Notes under the pieces: model-generated
What the model was told of the DNA's origin: nothing
Databases searched by the model: none
Seen by the model: only the letters and a program-made list of their open reading frames with translations
From: Rathayibacter sp. VKM Ac-2759
GTDB lineage: Bacteria; Actinomycetota; Actinomycetes; Actinomycetales; Microbacteriaceae
NCBI RefSeq assembly: GCF_009834225.1
Contig: NZ_CP047176.1
Location: forward strand, 3,782,001 to 3,846,000
Reading direction: 5' to 3'
Length of the DNA: 64,000 bases
Translations under genes and position numbers: made by a program
In this document: one piece after another, positions 36,754 through 44,310 of the stretch
Layout of the letters: each line of letters opens with the position of its first letter
Numbering within the stretch: position 1 is the first letter of the stretch

Positions 36754-37752
36754 TCAGGCGCGGAGGGTGTGGCTCGGCTTCTCGTCGAAGCGGGCCTGGT
36801 ACGAGCTCGCGAAGCGGCCGAGATTGCCGAAGCCCCACGCGCGCGCGACGGCGGCCACGGTGGTCGAGCAGGGGTCGCCCGCGACGAGGTCCTTGCGGGC
36901 CCGGTCGAGGCGGATGTCGCGCAGGTAGACCGACGGCGAGACTCCGAGGTGCCGCTGCGTCGCCTGCTGGAGGGTGCGCGTGTGCAGCCCGGCGGCGCGC
37001 GCGGCGTCGGCCGGGGCGATCGGCTCGTGGGCGTGGTGCTGGAGGAAGTCGAGCGCGACCCTGGTCCGCGACGCCGACGGGCGGCGCAGGACCGCCGGGA
37101 CGTCCCACGCGCGCCACGGGAACAGCAGGAGCAGCGCGCGGGCGAGGTTGAGCTCGGCGGTGAAGCGGACGAGCGGCGCGATGGCGGCCGTCGCGAGCGC
37201 GGCGCTCGCCTCCGACACTGCGGCGCGCCACCGGGCGAGCACGCCGGGATCGGGGTCGGCCTCGTGGTCGAACGACACGGGCTGCCGGGGGCCGGCGTGC
37301 GACTCCGTCGCGACGTCCTCGAGGAAGCCGGGCGCGAAGTGGATCAGGTTCTGGCGGTGCGGCCGGAAGTCGAGCTCGAACTGCCGCTCGGCGGGGAAGA
37401 GGAACGGCGCCGACGCGGCTCCGGTGCGGGTGAAGGGGCGGAGGTTGAGGACGCCTCCGCCGGCCCGGAACCAGCCGACGACGTACTCGCGCAGGTGCGG
37501 CACCTCGCCGCTCAGAAGGCCCGAGCAGTCGGAGGTGCGCAGCGTCACGCGCTCGCTGCCGCGGTAGGCGTAGCGGAAGGAGAAGTCGCGCGAGGCCGGA
37601 GCCGCGCGGAAGGTGCCGCCACCGTAGGCCTCGGCGTAGACGGCGGACGCCTGGTCGGGGTTCTCGCCCGCGGCCTCGAAGCGCCGCTCGACGCCGTCGC
37701 CCGCGTCGCCGGACGCGAACGGGCTGCCCATCGTGAAGGTCGACCCGCTCAT
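36754..37752 (-). CDS. AraC-family transcriptional regulator
   Basis: A 332-residue regulator with an N-terminal ligand/oligomerisation domain (about 40-200) and a full C-terminal AraC domain: ADAARAAGLHTRTLQQATQR, then GVSPSVYLRDIRLDRARKDL and VAAVARAWGFGNLGRFASSY. It sits between the two arms of the Asp23 locus, 196 bp from the first operon and divergent from the sigma gene, so it is a candidate local regulator. A short GACGGCT-N5-AGCCGTC hairpin lies at its start (about 37752-37771). Confidence 0.88.
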   Translation of the reverse strand: MSGSTFTMGSPFASGDAGDGVERRFEAAGENPDQASAVYAEAYGGGTFRAAPASRDFSFRYAYRGSERVTLRTSDCSGLLSGEVPHLREYVVGWFRAGGGVLNLRPFTRTGAASAPFLFPAERQFELDFRPHRQNLIHFAPGFLEDVATESHAGPRQPVSFDHEADPDPGVLARWRAAVSEASAALATAAIAPLVRFTAELNLARALLLLFPWRAWDVPAVLRRPSASRTRVALDFLQHHAHEPIAPADAARAAGLHTRTLQQATQRHLGVSPSVYLRDIRLDRARKDLVAGDPCSTTVAAVARAWGFGNLGRFASSYQARFDEKPSHTLRA

Positions 37753-37788
37753 GACGGCTGCTCGAGCCGTCGGAGGAGGAAGGAGTGC

Positions 37789-38631
37789 ATGGCCGTGCTT
37801 CTCTCGTGTCGAGGCCCTGTCGCGCGGACGCCGGCGGGCGTCGGACGGAGGGCGGTTACAGATCAGACGAGTCCCGACGGGGAATCGTCACGGATCCGCC
37901 TCCGATTCGCCCCTCGCTCGGGTGACAGAGCGGGGCGCTGGAGGGCGGCTCTCTCGCACTGCGGCCATCCGATTCGGCGGTCGAGCGTCGAGGCTGGTAG
38001 TCATTCGGAGCGGCGGTCACACTGGGGGCGGCAGCGACGCGGATCGACGGACCGCAGGCGACGGGAGGCGATCATCGACGACGACGACCCCCTCCTCAGC
38101 GCCTCGGACGCCACCCTCGCCGCCCGCGCCGTCGACGGCGATGTGCAGGCCTTCGAGCAGCTCGCGCGCCGCCACGGCGCGCTGATGCGGGTCTACGCGG
38201 CCAAGCTCCTGGGCTCCGAGATCGAGTCGGACGACGTGGTCCAGGAGGCGTTCCTCACCGGCTGGCGGCAGCTCTCGGACCTCGACAGCCCGGCCCGCAT
38301 CCGCCCCTGGCTGATGCGGATCGTGTCGCACAAGGCGATCGACCGGATCCGCGTCCGCCGCCGCCACGACGACATCGACGACTGGGACCCGCCCGCTCCC
38401 GCCGAGTACTCGCCGGAGCGGATCGTCGAGGCGCGACTCCAGCTGGACGCCGTCTGGGAGGCGCTGGACCGATTGCCCGCCGATCAGCGACGCTGTTGGC
38501 TACTCCGCGAGACCGCCGGCTACAGCTACCAGGAGATCGCCGACGCCCTCGACCTCCCCGTCTCGACCGTCCGCGGGCTCCTCGCCCGGGCACGACGATT
38601 CCTGCTCCACGAACTGGAGGCATGGCGATGA
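37789..38631 (+). CDS. ECF-like RNA polymerase sigma factor (start uncertain)
   Basis: The conserved part starts near 38074 (IDDDDPLLSASDATLAARAV). Region 2 is FEQLARRHGALMRVYAAKLL with DDVVQEAFLTGWRQL; region 4 is LPADQRRCWLLRETAGYSYQ, then EIADALDLPVSTVRGLLARA. The only canonical start in frame is ATG 37789, with GGAGGAGGAAGGAG just upstream; it would add 95 Arg-rich residues whose third-codon-position GC looks non-coding. ATC at 38074, five nt after GGGAGG, is an alternative non-canonical start. The stop overlaps the next ATG. It probably drives the surrounding Asp23-type genes. Confidence 0.8.
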   Translation: MAVLLSCRGPVARTPAGVGRRAVTDQTSPDGESSRIRLRFAPRSGDRAGRWRAALSHCGHPIRRSSVEAGSHSERRSHWGRQRRGSTDRRRREAIIDDDDPLLSASDATLAARAVDGDVQAFEQLARRHGALMRVYAAKLLGSEIESDDVVQEAFLTGWRQLSDLDSPARIRPWLMRIVSHKAIDRIRVRRRHDDIDDWDPPAPAEYSPERIVEARLQLDAVWEALDRLPADQRRCWLLRETAGYSYQEIADALDLPVSTVRGLLARARRFLLHELEAWR

Positions 38632-39266
38632 CACCCGACGACGACGCCCTGCCCGAGGGGCCGGACGTGACTCCGGAGGCGGCGGCACCCGCCGAGCCGG
38701 CCGACGACTTCGACGGCCACACGCTCGACGAGCTGAGCGACTACCTCGACCGCGGACGGCAGCCCTACGACCCGTCGATCGAGGGCTCCGCCGCGTGCCG
38801 CCTCGCCCTGGCGAACCTCACGCGTCTCAACGAGCTCTCGGCACGGGCCCTGCGGCGCGAGTCCGAGCGGGAGCCCGACCGCGACGAGGTCTGGATCGCG
38901 GGCCTGCTCGACGCGATCCGCGCGGAGGTGCGCTCGGGACGCGACGTGCCCGTGCGCCACCCCGACCCGACCCTCCGGCTCGCGCTGACGGAGGCGGCGG
39001 TCCGCGGCATGATCCGCCGCGCCGGCGACACGATGGGCGGCGTCATCATGGGCCGCTGCACGCTCGACGGCGACGTCACGACTCCGGGCGCGGTCATCCG
39101 CGTGGATGTCACCTTCGCACTCGAGTTCGGGCTCACGGTCGCCGAGGTCGGCGACCGGCTCCGCGAGCGCATCCGCTACGCCCTCGAGCGCCACACCGAA
39201 CTCGTCGTCGGCGCGATCGACGTCACCGTCGACGACGTCTACCCCCGCCGGGAGGACCGACCGTGA
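38628..39266 (+). CDS. Asp23-like protein downstream of sigma factor
   Basis: A 212-residue protein. The acidic N-terminus (DDDALPEGPDVTPEAAAPAE) leads to a motif, LDELSDYLDRGRQPYDPSIE, that looks like an anti-sigma or zinc-free adaptor segment, then a helical part (RLALANLTRLNELSARALRR). The C-terminal 110 residues are Asp23-like (VIRVDVTFALEFGLTVAEVG ... LVVGAIDVTVDDVYP). ATGA overlap with the sigma gene. Its position directly after the sigma gene is where anti-sigma factors usually sit, and that role is possible. Confidence 0.75.
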   Translation: MTPDDDALPEGPDVTPEAAAPAEPADDFDGHTLDELSDYLDRGRQPYDPSIEGSAACRLALANLTRLNELSARALRRESEREPDRDEVWIAGLLDAIRAEVRSGRDVPVRHPDPTLRLALTEAAVRGMIRRAGDTMGGVIMGRCTLDGDVTTPGAVIRVDVTFALEFGLTVAEVGDRLRERIRYALERHTELVVGAIDVTVDDVYPRREDRP

Positions 39267-39607
39267 CCGACGACACCGCGCTCTCGCAGCGCCTCACCGC
39301 CGCGATCCGCGACACGGAGGGGGTCGCCGGGGTCTACCCGGCGCAGCCGATCCTCGAGGCGGCGGCCGACGCGATCGCCGTGAAGCTGGCGCTGCGGCAG
39401 CCCGACGTGCTCGTCGACATCGACCGGTCGGAGGGGTTCACGACGGTCAGCGCGCACATCTCGGCGGTCGCGGCGCTGCCCGCCCCCGACACCCTCCGCG
39501 CGGTCGGCGAGCGCCTGCGCGGGATGCTCGAGTCGGAGCTCTCGGGCCCGTTCGCCGTCACCGTCAAGGTGCGCCTGATCGAGGACTCGGGGCGCGCCGA
39601 GCGCTGA
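39263..39607 (+). CDS. small Asp23-like protein
   Basis: A 114-residue protein: LTAAIRDTEGVAGVYPAQPI at the start, VLVDIDRSEGFTTVSAHISA, then VGERLRGMLESELSGPFAVT. The order GV-x-x-VY, alternate strands and final helix plus strand fits a minimal Asp23-type domain. The GTG overlaps the upstream stop and follows GGGAGGA. Last gene of the three-gene sigma operon. Confidence 0.72.
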   Translation: MTDDTALSQRLTAAIRDTEGVAGVYPAQPILEAAADAIAVKLALRQPDVLVDIDRSEGFTTVSAHISAVAALPAPDTLRAVGERLRGMLESELSGPFAVTVKVRLIEDSGRAER

Positions 39608-39638
39608 CGCCCTCGACTCGCGGGTGGAGAGAGGGACG

Positions 39639-39905
39639 TCAGGCGTCGTTCGGGCGCGCGTCCTGCGGGCGGGAGTCCGCGGGGGTGGCGTGCGCCTCCT
39701 CCTTGTCGATGCGCGTGACGGCGCCGCAGTGCGAGCACTCGAGGAGGTAGCGGGTCGAGACGGTCAGCAGGGGCACGAAGAAGAGCGAGAGCTTCGTGCG
39801 GCTGCGCAGCACGTGCTGCTCGGCGCGCACACCGCAGACCCGGCAGACGGACACGAGGACGCGGAGGACGTCCTCGACCGAGCGGGTCCCGAAGATGAGC
39901 AGCAT
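39639..39905 (-). CDS. small zinc-ribbon protein
   Basis: An 88-residue protein with two CxxC knuckles, CRVCG at about residue 21 and CSHCG at about 57, forming a zinc ribbon around a hydrophobic stretch (LSLFFVPLLTVSTRYLLE). The polar tail is variable. Similar small actinobacterial proteins are annotated zinc-ribbon domain-containing; function unknown. ATG 39905 is chosen because the family begins MLLIFGTR. Confidence 0.8.
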   Translation of the reverse strand: MLLIFGTRSVEDVLRVLVSVCRVCGVRAEQHVLRSRTKLSLFFVPLLTVSTRYLLECSHCGAVTRIDKEEAHATPADSRPQDARPNDA

Positions 39906-40000
39906 GCGGCCGAGCCTACGGAGGCGGCGCCGGTCGGCCGAGGGGGTTGCGGGAGCCGCCGGGCCGCTGGTCGGGTATCCGCTCACGGCGGGCTAGTCGA

Positions 40001-40810
40001 TCAGCCGGCGCGCTCGACGGGCGCGTACGCCCACTCCGGGTCGTGGCCCGGCCAGACCTCGACGCCCGGAGTCGCGGCGAGGTCGGCGAGGCGGTCGATC
40101 GAGCGCTGGGCGGCGTCGGCGTCGGCGGGCTTCGCCGTCCAGCCGCAGGGCACCCGCTCGTCGAGGTTCTGGCGCAGGTCGGCCGCATCGCAGGCGAGTA
40201 CGACGGAGCGGTCGCCGAGGTCCACGCGGAACGACTGGTGCCCCGGGGTGTGCCCCCTCGTATCCAGCGCCGCGACGCCCTCGGCCAGCTCGGTGTCGCC
40301 GTCGAGCAGCAGCACCCGCACGTCGGCGTCGAGCAGATCGGAGGCGACCACCGTCTCGCGGCGCCCGATCCCCTCCCCCAGCCACTCCCACTCGCGCCGC
40401 TGCAGCGCGACCGGGGTGCCCGACGGCACGAGGCGCAGGCCGCCCGTGTGGTCGAGGTGGAGGTGCGAGAGGGCGACCAGTGCGAGATCGGCCCAGCGCA
40501 GACCGGCCGCGGCCACCGCCTCCGCCAGCGCATCGCCGGGAGGCACCACGGCGGTGTAGCTCTCGTAGTCGTAGTGCGTGGCGCGCTGCACCGGGTCGCG
40601 CACGAGGTCGAGGTTGAAGCCGCCGTCGATGAGGATCCAGCCGCCCGGATACACGAGGGCGGCGGCGGTGACCGGCTCGAGCAGGAAGCGGGCGGGGTCG
40701 CCTCCGAGCACCGAGATCGCCTCGCTGATGGGCTCGTAGCCGACGACGAACGGCACGAGGCGCAGCGCGGGACCGCCGAGGTCGAGCGCGCGGGGCCAGG
40801 TTGCGGGCAT
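40001..40810 (-). CDS. metallo-beta-lactamase-fold hydrolase, AHL-lactonase-like
   Basis: A 269-residue enzyme with the dinuclear-zinc motif H-x-H-x-D-H in LSHLHLDHTGGLRL, a third-ligand motif DTRGHTPGHQSF, an Asp in LACDAADL and a final His in VWPGHDPEWAY. The order and spacing match N-acyl-homoserine-lactonases (AiiA/AttM group) and related lactonases. If it is a lactonase it could quench quorum signals of other bacteria. Divergent from the cyclase-family gene with 81 bp between; the two may act on one substrate. Confidence 0.8.
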   Translation of the reverse strand: MPATWPRALDLGGPALRLVPFVVGYEPISEAISVLGGDPARFLLEPVTAAALVYPGGWILIDGGFNLDLVRDPVQRATHYDYESYTAVVPPGDALAEAVAAAGLRWADLALVALSHLHLDHTGGLRLVPSGTPVALQRREWEWLGEGIGRRETVVASDLLDADVRVLLLDGDTELAEGVAALDTRGHTPGHQSFRVDLGDRSVVLACDAADLRQNLDERVPCGWTAKPADADAAQRSIDRLADLAATPGVEVWPGHDPEWAYAPVERAG

Positions 40811-40834
40811 GGAGCTCCTTGTCACGGGCGACCG

Positions 40835-40846
40835 ATTGGATACAAT
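40835..40846. promoter_or_regulatory. ATTGGATACAAT element in divergent promoter
   Basis: ATTGGATACAAT is a short AT-rich imperfect palindrome (arms ATTG/CAAT) centred between the lactonase-like and cyclase-family genes. It resembles TTGTATCCAA-type GntR operators and also a TACAAT -10 hexamer, so it may be either. Confidence 0.4.
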
Positions 40847-40891
40847 GTTGACGAAAGCGAATCCATTCTGTCTCACTCCGCGAGGGAAGTC

Positions 40892-41533
40892 ATGACCGGC
40901 GCCATCCCCATCAACATCCCGATCACCACCGAGATGCTCCACTGGGGGCGCCGCCCCAGCTACGAGATGGTCGAGCAGATCATCGACGGCTACCCCTCCG
41001 ATGTCTCGCGCTGGCTGATCGGCGCGCACACCGGCACCCACGTCGACGCTCCGTCGCATTTCGTGCCGGGCGCCGCGACCGTCGACGAGATCGCACTCGA
41101 GAGCGTGGTGGGCCCGGTGCGCGTGCTCGATCTGCGCCACGTCGACGAGGAGATCTCGGCCGAGGACCTCGAGGCGGCGGGGGCGGCCGGAGCCGTGCGC
41201 GTGCTGTTCCGCACCCGCAACTCCACGGATGCGCTCACCCGCCCCGTGAAGTCCGAGACCTGGGTGGGTCTCGGGCCGAGCGGCGCGCAGTGGCTCGTCG
41301 ATCACGGCGTGCTCTTCGCGGGTCTCGACTACATGACGATGGAGGCGCCCGCGAACACGGAGGAGTGGCCGACCCACGTCATCCTCTGCAGCGCGGGGGT
41401 CGTCATCCTCGAGAACGCGGATCTCTCGAAGGTCGAGCCGGGCGACTACCTGATGGTGTGCCAGCCCGTCGCATTCGAGGGCCGCGAGGCGGCGCCCGCG
41501 CCGACGGTGCTGCTGCCCCTGCCGGCGACGTGA
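40892..41533 (+). CDS. cyclase-family hydrolase (kynurenine formamidase-like)
   Basis: A 213-residue metal-dependent hydrolase with the family motif H-x-G-T-H-x-D-x-P-x-H-F in AHTGTHVDAPSHFVPG, and a second conserved region FAGLDYMTMEAPANTEEWPT followed by HVILCSAGVVILENADL. Members hydrolyse formylkynurenine, isatin or other cyclic amides. The partner divergent gene suggests catabolism of a lactone or lactam. ATG 40892 follows CGAGGGA. Confidence 0.87.
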   Translation: MTGAIPINIPITTEMLHWGRRPSYEMVEQIIDGYPSDVSRWLIGAHTGTHVDAPSHFVPGAATVDEIALESVVGPVRVLDLRHVDEEISAEDLEAAGAAGAVRVLFRTRNSTDALTRPVKSETWVGLGPSGAQWLVDHGVLFAGLDYMTMEAPANTEEWPTHVILCSAGVVILENADLSKVEPGDYLMVCQPVAFEGREAAPAPTVLLPLPAT

Positions 41534-41598
41534 CGGCGGCCGTCCGGGGCGCCTCCGGCTCGCAGGATCCCCTCCGGCGCTCCTCCGGCTCGCAGAAT

Positions 41599-41662
41599 CA
41601 CCTTCGGCTCGCAGGAATCGGCGGATTCGACGAGCCGAACGTGATCTCACGAGCCGAAGGTG
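41599..41662. terminator. hairpin between convergent cyclase and transporter genes
   Basis: CACCTTCGGCTCG (41599-41611) pairs perfectly with CGAGCCGAAGGTG (41650-41662). Additional copies of TCCGGCTCGCAG nearby make this 164-bp gap repetitive. It lies between two stops and probably terminates both genes. Confidence 0.6.
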
Positions 41663-41697
41663 CCCCGGAGTCGCTCCTCGAGCAGCACCCCGGCGCG

Positions 41698-43203
41698 TCA
41701 GACCCCCGCCGGCTCCAGCACTCCCGCCTGCTCCTCGTCGAGCTCGCGGCGCACCGTCCGCTCGCCGTCGACCTCGCGCGTCGAGCGCGGCACGAGCAGC
41801 CCGACGACGACGTACGTGCCGAAGCCGATCGCCGCGGCCACCAGCGTGGCGTAGCCGTCGAACCCGGCTCCGACCAGGTCGTTCGGGATGTAGAAGATGT
41901 CGTTCGGCACGCCGTAGAGCGTCGGGGTGAGCGCCAGGAACACCATCCGCACGGCGAATCCGACGGCCGCCGAGACGAGCGCCGCGGCGACTCCCGGGCG
42001 CTTCCAGAAGATGCCGAAGAGGAACGGCGCGGCCAGGCACGCGAGCATGAGGTCGAACGCGAGCGTCAGCAGGATGCCGGTCTGGCTCACCCGGATCGCG
42101 AGGAACGAGCCGAGCACCACGATCGGGATCATCGCGACGCGGGTCCACTTGAGCAGCGGGTCCGAGCCGGAGCCGGTGTGCCGACGCACCGAGAGCACGT
42201 TGCGCACCACGATCGCCGAGGTCGCCAGGATCGCACCGGACGCCGTCGAGAACGACGCGGCGACGACTCCCGAGAGCACGAGGATCGCGATCACCGGAGG
42301 CGCGTAGTCGTCGAGCAGGGTGAACAGCACGGGTCCGTCGGCGGTCGTGATGCCCAGCACGGCGGTCGCGGTCAGGGCGACGATCGCGAAGATGGAGCCG
42401 ATCGCGGCAGTGCCGACGGCGGCCGCGTAGCAGGCGCGACGCGCCACCTCCGGCGACCTGGCGCCGAAGATGCGCTGCATGAAGTCGATCGCGACGAGGT
42501 CGCCGATGCCGAGCGCGACGAGGGTCGCCCAGTTGACGGGCGCGCCCATCGCGGGGTCGGTGAGCTGCTCGAAGTCGAACGGGCCCATCCCCTCCGGGAT
42601 CACGATGCCGTAGGCGAGCGCGACCCAGACGAGCAGCGAGATCGCGGCGACCACGGTGATCACGGTCTGGATGGCCGCCGTGTACGCGTCCGAGAAGAGG
42701 CCGCCGGCGATCGTGTAGCTGAGCACGAGGGCGACCGAGAGGATCACGCCCCACACGTACGGGATGCCGGCGAACCGCTCGAGCAGGAATCCGCAGGCGA
42801 CGAGGTTGCCCGCGAGCAGGATCGTGAACGAGAGCACCATTATCACGGAGGCGACGATCTCGGTGGTGCGGTCGTACCGCATCCGGAAGAAGTCGGCGAG
42901 GGTGAAGAGCTTCATCGCGTTCATGGGCTTGGCGAGGAAGAGGCCCGTGATCAGGAGGCAGATCGCCAGGCCGATCGCGAGCGAGGCGCCCGCCCAGAAG
43001 CCGAACTGCGAGGTGAGGTCGGTGTTGCCGACGGTCGCGTTCGAGTCGACCGCCGCGGCGGTGAGCGAGACGGCGACGAGGGGGATGCCGAGGCGGCGCC
43101 CGGCGACGAGGTAGTTGGCGCTGTCGCCGTCGATCTTGCGGGCGACCGCGATGCCGACGGCGAGGACCACCAGGACGGTGATCCCCACTCCGAGGATGAT
43201 CAT
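41698..43203 (-). CDS. sodium:solute symporter family transporter
   Basis: A 501-residue SSF/SLC5 protein with about 13 transmembrane helices, from IILGVGITVLVVLAVGIAVA to YATLVAAAIGFGTYVVVGLL. SSF landmarks include NYLVAGRRLGIPLVAVSLTA, AAVDSNATVGNTDLTSQFGF and VLVLSYTIAGGLFSDAYTAA. It shares an operator-like sequence with the carboxylase operon at 44.3 kb and is separated from it only by the tetR gene, so it should import that pathway's substrate (guanidine, urea or a related compound). Confidence 0.9.
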   Translation of the reverse strand: MIILGVGITVLVVLAVGIAVARKIDGDSANYLVAGRRLGIPLVAVSLTAAAVDSNATVGNTDLTSQFGFWAGASLAIGLAICLLITGLFLAKPMNAMKLFTLADFFRMRYDRTTEIVASVIMVLSFTILLAGNLVACGFLLERFAGIPYVWGVILSVALVLSYTIAGGLFSDAYTAAIQTVITVVAAISLLVWVALAYGIVIPEGMGPFDFEQLTDPAMGAPVNWATLVALGIGDLVAIDFMQRIFGARSPEVARRACYAAAVGTAAIGSIFAIVALTATAVLGITTADGPVLFTLLDDYAPPVIAILVLSGVVAASFSTASGAILATSAIVVRNVLSVRRHTGSGSDPLLKWTRVAMIPIVVLGSFLAIRVSQTGILLTLAFDLMLACLAAPFLFGIFWKRPGVAAALVSAAVGFAVRMVFLALTPTLYGVPNDIFYIPNDLVGAGFDGYATLVAAAIGFGTYVVVGLLVPRSTREVDGERTVRRELDEEQAGVLEPAGV

Positions 43204-43240
43204 GCGTGCTCCGAGCTGCTGAGTGGTGCGGCGGGGTGTT

Positions 43241-43256
43241 TCTATCGGTTGATAGA
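43241..43256. promoter_or_regulatory. TCTATC-N4-GATAGA operator before the SSF gene
   Basis: TCTATCGGTTGATAGA is a perfect palindrome 38 nt upstream of the transporter start. Read in the direction of transcription it continues GATAGAAACACCCC. The same downstream string, GATAGAAACCCCCC, follows the related site at 44260-44275. The TetR protein encoded between them is the likely ligand. Confidence 0.7.
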
Positions 43257-43350
43257 CACGGATCCTGCCGCGCGCTCGGGCGTGGAGTTTTTCGGGCGTG
43301 CAACGAACGTGTTAACTCCGTCGCGCGCTCGTGCCGCCGGTGCCCGTCTC

Positions 43351-43405
43351 GAGACGCCAGAAGTTGTCGTACTCGGTGGTCGAGTGCGACAACTCCTGGA
43401 GTCTC
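43351..43405. repeat. inverted repeat AGTTGTCG-CGACAACT, copy 1
   Basis: Arms of 25 nt (starting GAGACGCCAGAAGTTGTCG and ending CGACAACTCCTGGAGTCTC) match with four mismatches around a 5-nt centre. Located beyond the tetR stop. A second copy lies on the other side of the gene at 44127-44180. Confidence 0.65.
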
Positions 43406-43431
43406 GCGGGGGCGGAGTGGCGCGCGGCGCG

Positions 43432-44085
43432 TCAGCGGAGGCGCGGCAGCAGGCCCGGGCCGACGGCGAGCGCCTCGGCGACGTCGGCGCGGTCGAGGTC
43501 GAGCACGCGCAGGGCGGCGAGCGCCACCGCCTCCGCGTAGGCGTCCGAGACGTCGGGCTGCCGCCGGCGCTGCAGGATCACGTTCTCGACGAGCGCGAGG
43601 ACGAGCGATGCGCCGGTGTCCGCGTCCGCGACTCCGCAGGCCGCGACCAGCGTGCAGTAGGCGGTCTCGAGCTCGGAGCGGCGCTCGCGGAACTCGGCGA
43701 AGCGCTCGTCGCCGAGCTCGGGCAGCAGGTAGAGCGCGCCGATGTTGTGCTCGCCCGCGGCGAGGAGGCGCACGTCCGAGACGCAGAGGGCCCAGAGCCG
43801 CGCGGCCGGAGGCTCCTCCCGCGTCAGGAGGATCGCCGCGGCGTCGAGCGAGGGCTGCACGGTTCCGAGCAGCAGCTCGAGCAGCACCGCGTGCTTGCCG
43901 CCGAAGTGGTGGTAGAGCGAGGCCTGGCGGATGCCCGCCGCGGCGGCGATCGCGTGCGTGCTGGTGCTGCCGAACCCCTCCGTGCAGAACAGGGCGGCGC
44001 TCGCGGCGAGGATGTCGGCGCGCGTGCCCAGGCCGGTCAGCGACGCTCCGGAGGCGCGCGGCCGTCCGGTGGGTGCGCTCGACAT
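43432..44085 (-). CDS. TetR-family transcriptional regulator
   Basis: A 217-residue repressor: helix-turn-helix in GLGTRADILAASAALFCTEG, then STSTHAIAAAAGIRQASLYH and HFGGKHAVLLELLL, the classic TetR_N signature. The helical ligand-binding domain follows. It lies between the SSF transporter and the carboxylase operon, both preceded by related palindromes, so it is the prime candidate to control nitrogen-source uptake and breakdown. ATG 44085 is preferred to 44211. Confidence 0.9.
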   Translation of the reverse strand: MSSAPTGRPRASGASLTGLGTRADILAASAALFCTEGFGSTSTHAIAAAAGIRQASLYHHFGGKHAVLLELLLGTVQPSLDAAAILLTREEPPAARLWALCVSDVRLLAAGEHNIGALYLLPELGDERFAEFRERRSELETAYCTLVAACGVADADTGASLVLALVENVILQRRRQPDVSDAYAEAVALAALRVLDLDRADVAEALAVGPGLLPRLR

Positions 44086-44126
44086 GCGCTCGACCGTAGC
44101 AGCGGCGCGCGGCCCGGCCGGCGGTC

Positions 44127-44180
44127 GAGACTCCAGGAGTTGTCGCACTGGGCGCCGAGTGCGACAACTTTCGCGGAGTC
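44127..44180. repeat. inverted repeat AGTTGTCG-CGACAACT, copy 2
   Basis: GAGACTCCAGGAGTTGTCGC at the left and GAGTGCGACAACT at the right pair in the core and lie just upstream of tetR. The left arm is almost identical to the complement of the right arm of copy 1, so the tetR gene is bracketed by copies of one element. Confidence 0.6.
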
Positions 44181-44259
44181 GCACGGGGAGGCCCGCACCG
44201 CGACGAAACACGATCGCAACACCGGGGTCACGTCCGCGTCACGGGCGCGCGGTTGACTT

Positions 44260-44275
44260 CCTGTCGAGTGATAGA
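44260..44275. promoter_or_regulatory. second TetR-type site before the carboxylase operon
   Basis: CCTGTCGAGTGATAGA matches the perfect palindrome at 43241-43256 at 12 of 16 positions, with the right half GATAGA intact. It sits 35 nt upstream of the first enzyme gene and directly after a TTGACT hexamer (44253-44258) that may be the -35 element, consistent with repression. Confidence 0.6.
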
Positions 44276-44310
44276 AACCCCCCCGCCCGGCACACGAGAA
44301 GGCGCAGCGC

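Noticed and set aside
40001..44167. A 1388-codon minus-strand open frame
   Set aside because: Only the last 269 codons are coding; the rest is Arg-rich shadow over the transporter, cyclase and tetR genes. High GC makes such stop-free runs common.
44180..44310. Guanidine riboswitch upstream of the carboxylase operon
   Set aside because: No conserved riboswitch core could be recognised by eye; a TetR-type palindrome explains regulation. A covariance search would be decisive.
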